Of a stretch of 64,000 nt of DNA, positions 58,594 to 64,000 are shown in pieces. Each line of letters begins with the position of its first letter. Position 1 is the first letter of the stretch. Below the pieces are notes generated by a model. It had not been told where the DNA came from. It ran no database searches and saw nothing but the letters and a program-made list of their open reading frames with translations. Source of the stretch: an uncultured Bacilli bacterium (GTDB taxonomy: Bacteria > Bacillota_I > Bacilli_A > RFN20 > DUOF01); the NCBI GenBank assembly GCA_934183255.1, contig CAKPSD010000001.1, positions 868,001-932,000 of the forward strand, read 5' to 3'. A program made the position numbers and the translations under genes.

Positions 58594-58794
58594 TTATTCT
58601 GTTACAATTGCACTTACAGGACAAGAATCAGCAGCTTCTTGTACACTTTCGCATACTTCTTCAGGTAGTTCAGTATCATTACCTAAAATGTTTTCTGCTA
58701 GGCCATCATCTCCAAAAGCAAATACTTCACTTGCGATTGATGTGCATAGTCCGCATCCAATGCAAGCATCTTTTTTTACATGAGCTTTTTTCAT
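58594..58794 (-). CDS. Ferredoxin, single [4Fe-4S]
   Basis: A 66-aa electron carrier. CIGCGLC supplies three cluster Cys and the fourth is in SCPVSAI near the C terminus. The acidic character and length match the Bacillus Fer type. ATG 58794 with GGAGGAAAAATA upstream is chosen over the earlier ATG at 58809. It stands as a single-gene unit with its own terminator. Redox partners are not evident nearby. Confidence 0.94.
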   Translation of the reverse strand: MKKAHVKKDACIGCGLCTSIASEVFAFGDDGLAENILGNDTELPEEVCESVQEAADSCPVSAIVTE

Positions 58795-58905
58795 TATTTT
58801 TCCTCCCAACTAAAATAATTATAAGATAATGAACTTTTATTTGCAATAAAACCGTTTTTAAAATATACTTATAAATGTGAAGCAGTTTATGGAAGGTGAA
58901 TAAAA

Positions 58906-59514
58906 ATGGCAAAATCTAGAGTAGAAAAAAATAAAAAGTTATATGAAACTTTGGATGAAGAGATGAAAAATAGTAAGGAAAATGCTTATGAAGAAAAATT
59001 AAAAGCTATTGATCCTGAACTTGAGAGCAAAAGTGAAGAAAGTTTTTCTAATGAAACTAACTTAAATTCTAAAAAAACAGAGAATAAGAACACTAATCAA
59101 TTAAATGAAATTGCTAAAGAGATTAATGGTGGTAAAAATAAAAAAGATGAGATTGTTGTTGTTAAAAAAGAAGAAACTAAAGTAAAGAAAGAAGAAGAGG
59201 AAGAGGAGCCTTTTGTTGATCCTATTAGTTTTACTGATAAGCTTTCTGTTGAAGAAATTTTAAGAGCTAAAATAGAACAACAACAAAAAATTAAAGATAG
59301 CAAAAAAGGAGTAAAAAAAGGGCCTAATGATGAAAACTACACTCCTGAAATGATGCAAGAAAGAATTCTTCAACATGAGGGAATTGATGTTAGAAAAGAA
59401 TTAAAAATGAAAAGAAAAAGTAATAAGGTATTAGTGTTATCACTATTATTCATTGCTTTAATTCTTGTTCTTGTTGTTGGTGCTTTACTTATATTTAAAG
59501 TAATTAAATTATAA
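58906..59514 (+). CDS. Charged protein with C-terminal membrane anchor
   Basis: A 202-aa protein, mostly Lys/Glu/Asn-rich and probably disordered. It has repeated KKEE blocks around residues 75-103, then KLSVEEILRAKIEQQQ, and ends with a hydrophobic helix (VLVLSLLFIALILVLVVGALLIF) and VIKL. The topology is a tail anchor with a cytoplasmic body. Function unknown. GGAAGGTG precedes the ATG. It lies 29 bases before cmk and may share its transcript. Confidence 0.7.
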   Translation: MAKSRVEKNKKLYETLDEEMKNSKENAYEEKLKAIDPELESKSEESFSNETNLNSKKTENKNTNQLNEIAKEINGGKNKKDEIVVVKKEETKVKKEEEEEEPFVDPISFTDKLSVEEILRAKIEQQQKIKDSKKGVKKGPNDENYTPEMMQERILQHEGIDVRKELKMKRKSNKVLVLSLLFIALILVLVVGALLIFKVIKL

Positions 59515-59543
59515 TTTTATACAAATGTGTAAGGAGGGTAAAC

Positions 59544-60209
59544 ATGAAAAAGATTAATATAGCTATAGATGGTCCTGCTGGTAGTGGCAAGGGAACGGTT
59601 GCTAAAATAGTAGCCAAAAAATTAAACTATAAATATATTGATACTGGAGTAATGTACCGTTTACTTACATACTTAATTATTAAAGATAAGATAAATATAG
59701 ATGATGATGAAAAGATTAAAGAACATTTAATTGATAAATTTGATTATGAAGTTAAAGATGATAAGGTGTATTTTGATAATAAAGATGTAACTTTAGATTT
59801 GAGAAGTAAAGAAGTTAATGCTTTAATATCGCCTGTTGCACGTAAACCTTATGTTAGAAAGTTTATGGTTGAACTTCAACAGAATATTGCAAGTGAAAAA
59901 GGCGTAGTGATGGATGGCAGGGATATAACTAGTGTTGTTATGCCTGATGCTGAATTAAAAATATATTTAGATGCATCACTTGATGAAAGAGCTAGAAGAA
60001 GATATATAGATGAAGTTAATAAAGGTGGTAATATGACTTTTGAAGAAGTTAAAAAGTCTGTTGCTAATAGAGATTATAATGATTTAGAAGTGAATAAGAC
60101 TTTGGTTAAATGTGTTGATAGTGTAGTTATTGATTCTACTAATACAACAGTTGATGAAGTTGTTAATAAAGTTTTATCCCTTGTGAAGGAGAGGGTTAGT
60201 AATGATTGA
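59544..60209 (+). CDS. cmk: Cytidylate kinase
   Basis: A 221-aa nucleoside monophosphate kinase converting CMP/dCMP to the diphosphates. The P-loop AIDGPAGSGKGTVAKI, YIDTGVMYRLLT, VVMDGRDITSVV and DASLDERARRRYI (lid) are all present. GGAGGG precedes the ATG. Its 3' end overlaps der by 8 bp, the usual cmk-der linkage in this group. Confidence 0.96.
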   Translation: MKKINIAIDGPAGSGKGTVAKIVAKKLNYKYIDTGVMYRLLTYLIIKDKINIDDDEKIKEHLIDKFDYEVKDDKVYFDNKDVTLDLRSKEVNALISPVARKPYVRKFMVELQQNIASEKGVVMDGRDITSVVMPDAELKIYLDASLDERARRRYIDEVNKGGNMTFEEVKKSVANRDYNDLEVNKTLVKCVDSVVIDSTNTTVDEVVNKVLSLVKERVSND

Positions 60210-61509
60210 GGCAGTAGTGGCATTTATAGGTAAACCTAATGTTGGTAAGTCAACTATTTTTAATCGTATAATTGGAGAAAAAAGATCTATTATTGAAGAT
60301 ACTCCAGGTGTTACTAGGGATAGATTATATGCAAAAGCTATGTGGCTTGGTAAAGAGTTTAGAGTTATTGATACTGGGGGTATAGAATTAAAAGATGCTC
60401 CTTTTCAAGAATCAATAAAAATGCAAGCAGAGATAGCTATGGAAGAAGCAGACATTATAGTTTATATTGGTGATGGTAGAGTAGGAGTAGACCATGATGA
60501 TGAGTATATTTGTTCTCTTCTTAGAAAATGGAAAAAACCAGTTATTTTAGCTGTTAATAAGATAGATGATGGACATTTACTTGATAGGATTTATGAATTT
60601 TATTCTTTAGGGTTAGGTGATCCTATTGCGGTAAGTGGTATACATGGTGTTGGTATTGGAGATTTACTAGATAAGATTGTTAATAATTTTCCAAGTAAAA
60701 CATATGAAGAATATGATGAAAGTATCAAATTCTCTTTCATAGGAAGACCTAATGTTGGCAAATCAAGTTTAACTAATGCTATTTTGAATCAAGAGAGAGT
60801 TATTGTTAGTGATATTGAGGGAACTACTAGAGACGCTATTGATACACCTTTTACAAGAGATGACAAACAATATGTAGTAATAGATACTGCAGGGTTAAAG
60901 AAAAAAGGAAAAATATTTGAATCCATTGATAAGTATGCTGCACTAAGAGCACTAAGTGCAATTGATAGAAGTGATGTATGCGCATTAGTTATAGATGCTA
61001 ATACAGGAATTAGAGAACAAGATAAACATGTTGCAGGATATGCACTAGAAGCAGGTAAAGCAGTTGTTATAGTTGTTAATAAGTGGGATTTAGTTAAAAA
61101 AGATAGTCATACAATGTCAGAGTTTGAAAAGAATATTCGTAAAGAATTTAAATTTTTAGATTTTGCTCCAATTGTATTTGTAAGTGCATTAACAAAAGAT
61201 AAAATAGAAAATTTATTTAGAGTTATTAATGATAGTTATGAGGGGTATACAACTAGAATATCTACTAGTGTATTAAATGAGGTATTACTTGAAGCAGTTC
61301 TTAGAAATCCTCCAGTAGAATTTAATGGTGGCTTTCTTAAAATAAGCTATGCTAATCAAGTTAGTAATAAGCCTCCTGTTATTATAATGTTTGTTAATAA
61401 CCCAGAGTATTTGCATTTCTCATATCAAAGATTTTTAGAGAATAAGTTAAGAGAAGCATTTGGATTTGTAGGCACACCTTTAATTATTAAATGTAGAGCT
61501 AAGAGTTAA
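60202..61509 (+). CDS. der: Ribosome-associated GTPase Der (EngA)
   Basis: A 435-aa double-GTPase for 50S assembly. The first G domain has GKPNVGKSTIFN, DTGG and NKID. The second has GRPNVGKSSLTN (about residue 180), DTAGLKKKGK and NKWD. The C-terminal KH-like domain follows (LLEAVLRNPPVEFNGG). The start lies inside the end of cmk behind GGAGAGGG. Length and motifs are normal. Confidence 0.97.
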   Translation: MIEAVVAFIGKPNVGKSTIFNRIIGEKRSIIEDTPGVTRDRLYAKAMWLGKEFRVIDTGGIELKDAPFQESIKMQAEIAMEEADIIVYIGDGRVGVDHDDEYICSLLRKWKKPVILAVNKIDDGHLLDRIYEFYSLGLGDPIAVSGIHGVGIGDLLDKIVNNFPSKTYEEYDESIKFSFIGRPNVGKSSLTNAILNQERVIVSDIEGTTRDAIDTPFTRDDKQYVVIDTAGLKKKGKIFESIDKYAALRALSAIDRSDVCALVIDANTGIREQDKHVAGYALEAGKAVVIVVNKWDLVKKDSHTMSEFEKNIRKEFKFLDFAPIVFVSALTKDKIENLFRVINDSYEGYTTRISTSVLNEVLLEAVLRNPPVEFNGGFLKISYANQVSNKPPVIIMFVNNPEYLHFSYQRFLENKLREAFGFVGTPLIIKCRAKS

Positions 61510-61587
61510 TTTTTTCCTACAATTTATAAATAGAAAAAAACAATTATCATACTAAAGAAAAATTGGTAATGTGATAAAAACTATATA

Positions 61588-61610
61588 AATAAAAACGAGA
61601 TTACATCTCG
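61588..61610 (-). terminator. Terminator of the SIS-domain gene
   Basis: On the minus strand CGAGAT pairs with ATCTCG around GTA, followed by TTTTTATTT. It includes the stop codon of the gene. Confidence 0.85.
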
Positions 61611-62524
61611 CCTTTAAACTTATATAGTTTTTTTGTTATTTCTTTTTCATATATTACTTCTGATAAATCTAATTTTTTCTTTTCAGCGATATATTTTGTT
61701 AGATACATTGCTTGTAATGTAAGATAATAATTATCTATTACTATATCATTATAATTACTTTCTAACACTATTATAGAATCATACTTTTCTTTTAATATAT
61801 CTAAAAGTAAATTATCTAATTCTTTTCTTTTAGAGATTAAGTAAATTAAATTTCTTTTTTCTTTAAAAGGTAAAGTAGTTCTTCCATGGCAATAGTCATA
61901 TTTTGAGTGTCTTGTAATTTGTGAAAGACCTGCTTCTACAAAAGTGGAATCTAAATATATTTCCGAGGTAAGTGTATCATTCCCACTTATTACATCAAAC
62001 TCTAAATCAATATTTTTTATATCAAAATTAGTATTTTCTACTTTATCAAACATTTCTTTTATTAATGATAAGTAATCTTTAATATAATACGACATAAGAA
62101 CTGTCATAGGCATTGTAGTAGCAGCAAGAGAAATAAAACTTAATTCCTTTGGAAGAGTGCTATAACATTTAATCTTTTTATAAGATTCATTTTCTTTATC
62201 TCCATATGTTAGTAAATACTTTTTTATTTTTAAATTAGTTAAGATATCTACACCATGGTTATCACCACTATAACTACACATAAAAATATTTTTGTAATTA
62301 GATAAATTTTCATAAAGTGTATCGCGTGGCTCTAATACTTTAGTAGGGCAATTATTTTTTGTATTTAAAAGAGTACTAGCGAAAGAGGCTACCACTTTAC
62401 TACCACCACTTCCAACACATATAGTAGGCCCTTTTACTTTTTTTAATAGTCTAGATGTAGTAAAAGTATTTAAAGTCCTTTCTTTTAGTAAGTTAAAATT
62501 ATAATTCATTGAATCGTTAGGCAT
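61601..62524 (-). CDS. SIS-domain protein (sugar isomerase-like)
   Basis: A 307-aa protein. The loop TICVGSGGSKVVASFASTLL resembles the SIS phosphosugar-binding loop, and MCSYSGDNHGVDIL provides a Ser-x-Ser-Gly-like motif. The C-terminal half, with SQITRHSKYDYCHGRTTLPFKEKRNLIYLISK, is like the second SIS lobe of glutamine-fructose-6-phosphate aminotransferase-type proteins. The substrate is unknown. GGAGGAATAAAT precedes the ATG. It lies next to a WYL regulator on the same strand. Confidence 0.72.
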   Translation of the reverse strand: MPNDSMNYNFNLLKERTLNTFTTSRLLKKVKGPTICVGSGGSKVVASFASTLLNTKNNCPTKVLEPRDTLYENLSNYKNIFMCSYSGDNHGVDILTNLKIKKYLLTYGDKENESYKKIKCYSTLPKELSFISLAATTMPMTVLMSYYIKDYLSLIKEMFDKVENTNFDIKNIDLEFDVISGNDTLTSEIYLDSTFVEAGLSQITRHSKYDYCHGRTTLPFKEKRNLIYLISKRKELDNLLLDILKEKYDSIIVLESNYNDIVIDNYYLTLQAMYLTKYIAEKKKLDLSEVIYEKEITKKLYKFKGEM

Positions 62525-62582
62525 ATTTATTCCTCCTTTATGTTAATAAGTATATTAAATAAAGAGGAAATATATGGTCACA

Positions 62583-63062
62583 TTAAAATTTTTCTTGTAA
62601 TAGTTCGATATCTTTAATATTTTTAAATTGAAAGTGACGCATACTATTTCTATATTCGCAATATGAAGGAACATACCAATTATGATTATAAACATATAAA
62701 TCCATTGGATGAATTATTCTTTTTCTAATTACATTATCGCTTGATAAATAAGTTATTAAAACTTTTTTTCTTTCCTTTAATGATTTATTAATAATGTTAT
62801 ATATTTTTTTATCTAGTTCAGACATGTTTAATTTATCTTCTTTGTTTTCTTGTTTAGGAATGTATACTGTTTGGTTAAGGATATATCCTCCATAAGGACC
62901 CCTTATTACATCTATAAAAATACCAGCTTTTTCTAAGTCTTCTTTATATACTCTTATCATTCTAGGAGTAACTTCTAAAGTATTTGAAAGATCTGTGATA
63001 GAGTGTTTTCTTCCATCGCTTAGTATTTGTAACATAATTAATGTATTTGATAGTTTACTCAT
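62583..63062 (-). CDS. HTH-WYL transcription regulator
   Basis: A 159-aa protein with an N-terminal winged helix (LIMLQILSDGRKHSITDLSNTLEVTPRMIRVYKEDLEKAG) of the DeoR/HTH_11 type, followed by a short WYL domain (VLITYLSSDNVIRKRIIHPMDLYVYNHNWYVPSYC). WYL domains sense ligands such as nucleotides. It is shorter than most WYL regulators. It probably controls the neighbouring SIS-domain gene. GAAAGAGAG precedes the ATG. Confidence 0.82.
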   Translation of the reverse strand: MSKLSNTLIMLQILSDGRKHSITDLSNTLEVTPRMIRVYKEDLEKAGIFIDVIRGPYGGYILNQTVYIPKQENKEDKLNMSELDKKIYNIINKSLKERKKVLITYLSSDNVIRKRIIHPMDLYVYNHNWYVPSYCEYRNSMRHFQFKNIKDIELLQEKF

Positions 63063-63173
63063 ATGTTATTACTCTCTTTCTTATTAATTTATTATATCAT
63101 TCTTAATTTAAATTAGTAAAACCTTTTAACAAAATATAGGCTATTTGCATATATCTAAGTAGGAGGGTTTTTA

Positions 63174-63410
63174 ATGAATAATAATTTTTTTGATAGAGTT
63201 GAGAAAAAGACTAATGTTAAGAAAGAAGATATTTTGAGTTTGGCTAGATCTATTCAAAATAAAAATTTGAAAGATGAAAAAGAATTGAGAAAATTAATAA
63301 AAAATGTTGCTTCTTTAGCAGGTAAGGAAGTTAGTAAGGAAAGAGAAGAAAAAATTATTGATGCAATTATAAAAGATAAGATACCTAAAAATATAGAGAA
63401 GAAGTTTTAG
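63174..63410 (+). CDS. Stage VI sporulation protein F family (SpoVIF-like)
   Basis: A 78-aa protein. The pattern NNNFFDRVEKKTNVKKEDILSLARSIQNKNLKDEKELRKLIKNVASLAGKEVSKE matches what I know of the SpoVIF/YjcC family used in spore coat maturation (first half FF-x-V-x-KKT-x-V, second KDEK-x-x-R-x-L-I). GGAGGG precedes the ATG. It stands immediately before spoIVA, which supports a sporulation role, and has its own terminator. Confidence 0.8.
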   Translation: MNNNFFDRVEKKTNVKKEDILSLARSIQNKNLKDEKELRKLIKNVASLAGKEVSKEREEKIIDAIIKDKIPKNIEKKF

Positions 63411-63429
63411 AGGAGAAATCCTCTTTTTT
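63409..63429 (+). terminator. Terminator after the SpoVIF-like gene
   Basis: AGAGGA pairs with TCCTCT around a GAAA tetraloop, then six T. It overlaps the stop codon. Confidence 0.88.
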
Positions 63430-63493
63430 AGTAATAAAAGAAAAAAATGTAGCATAAGTAATAGTAAGTAAATTTTGAGGGGGAGAAAAATAA

Positions 63494-64000
63494 GTGAATA
63501 CTAGAGAGTTACTTAAAAATATAGGTACTAGAACTAATGGCGATTTATATTTTGGTGTTGTAGGACCTGTAAGAAGTGGTAAATCTACATTTATTAAGAA
63601 GTTTATGGAACTTGCTATAATTCCAAATATTGCTGATGAGGGGGATAAAAAGAGAACTATTGATGAATTGCCTCAATCGGGAGTGGGAAAGACAATTATG
63701 ACTACTGAACCTAAGTTTGTTCCTAATAATTCTGTAATGATTAATGTAGAGGATAGTTTAAACATTAATGTTAGATTAGTAGACTGTGTTGGTTATGTTA
63801 TTAAAGATGCTAAAGGTTATAAGGATGATGATGGGGTTAGAATGGTTAAAACTCCATGGTTTGAAGATGCGATACCTTTTGATGAGGCTGCTAAAATAGG
63901 AACACAAAAAGTTATTACTGATCATTCTACGATTGGAATTGTTATAACTACAGATGGATCTATTACTGATATTGATAGAGCTAATTATGTAGAGGCAGAG
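63494..64000 (+). CDS. spoIVA: Stage IV sporulation protein A (N-terminal part, cut by window edge)
   Basis: The first 169 codons are present. The GTG start at 63494 (MNTRELLKNIGTRTNGD) is preceded by GAGGGGGAG. Walker A is GPVRSGKSTFIKKF and the Walker-B-like strand is RLVDCVGY. SpoIVA is an ATPase that polymerises on the outer forespore membrane and forms the basement layer of the spore coat. This start and N-terminal ATPase match the family closely. The rest lies beyond the window. Confidence 0.96.
   Translation, partial: MNTRELLKNIGTRTNGDLYFGVVGPVRSGKSTFIKKFMELAIIPNIADEGDKKRTIDELPQSGVGKTIMTTEPKFVPNNSVMINVEDSLNINVRLVDCVGYVIKDAKGYKDDDGVRMVKTPWFEDAIPFDEAAKIGTQKVITDHSTIGIVITTDGSITDIDRANYVEAE

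Noticed and set aside
1..64000. CRISPR arrays and insertion sequences
   Set aside because: I saw no regularly spaced direct repeats and no DDE-type transposase or terminal inverted repeat pairs in the window.

Overview
The window is about 64 kb of very AT-rich chromosomal DNA from a spore-forming, low-GC Gram-positive bacterium (Bacillota, Bacilli-like gene order; an uncultured gut lineage would fit, but that is inference). Three kinds of evidence support this. The housekeeping order resembles Bacillus: serS / SRP RNA / tadA / dnaX / ybaB / recR / bofA-like, then spoIIE / tilS / ftsH / hslO, then mnmG / rsmG / parA / parB, then cmk / der / spoVIF-like / spoIVA. Sporulation genes are present (SpoIIE phosphatase, BofA-like, SpoVIF-like, SpoIVA cut by the window edge). 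Regulation is also Gram-positive in style (T-box, yybP-ykoY riboswitch, sigma-A promoters, a probable Spo0A box).

Layout. 1-18.8 kb is core genome: a T-box-controlled serS, SRP RNA, tadA, a P-type cation ATPase behind a probable Mn2+ riboswitch, the dnaX-ybaB-recR operon, sporulation genes, tilS and ftsH, an unrecognised two-gene cassette, a 5-FTHF cyclo-ligase-like gene, hslO and tRNA-Ser(CGA). 18,842-31,000 is an integrated element bounded by a 16-bp exact repeat of the tRNA-Ser 3' end. 31.0-51.7 kb is accessory: a serine-recombinase remnant, MerR regulators, Nudix/HAD/deaminase/PHP enzymes, acetyltransferases, a large surface protein, and a flavodoxin plus DXPS-like pair. 51.9-64 kb is core again: a parS-like site, mnmG-rsmG-parA-parB, rluB, a CofE-like gene, ferredoxin, cmk-der and sporulation genes.

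The most interesting object is the 12.2-kb element. It carries a tyrosine integrase, a Rep_trans-type rolling-circle initiator with a perfect 15-bp hairpin inside its 5' coding end (a candidate double-strand origin), a membrane-anchored P-loop ATPase with pI/Zot-like features, two secreted or membrane proteins (one with three to four tandem Ig-like domains), several small membrane proteins, a possible ssDNA-binding protein, and a divergent CI-like repressor with matched 20-bp operator-like repeats. It has no terminase, portal, tail, FtsK-type coupling protein or conjugation genes. I read it as a cryptic filamentous phage (inovirus-like) prophage of a Gram-positive host. Its integration rebuilt the tRNA 3' end and left the tRNA's original terminator stranded beyond the right end.

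How the parts would work together: the integrase acts on tRNA-Ser att sites with 11-bp-spaced arm repeats at both ends; the repressor holds the long leftward operon silent; on induction Rep nicks the hairpin and makes ssDNA; the ATPase and surface proteins would extrude and adsorb virions. This functional chain is inference from gene content. The major coat protein is not identified with confidence.
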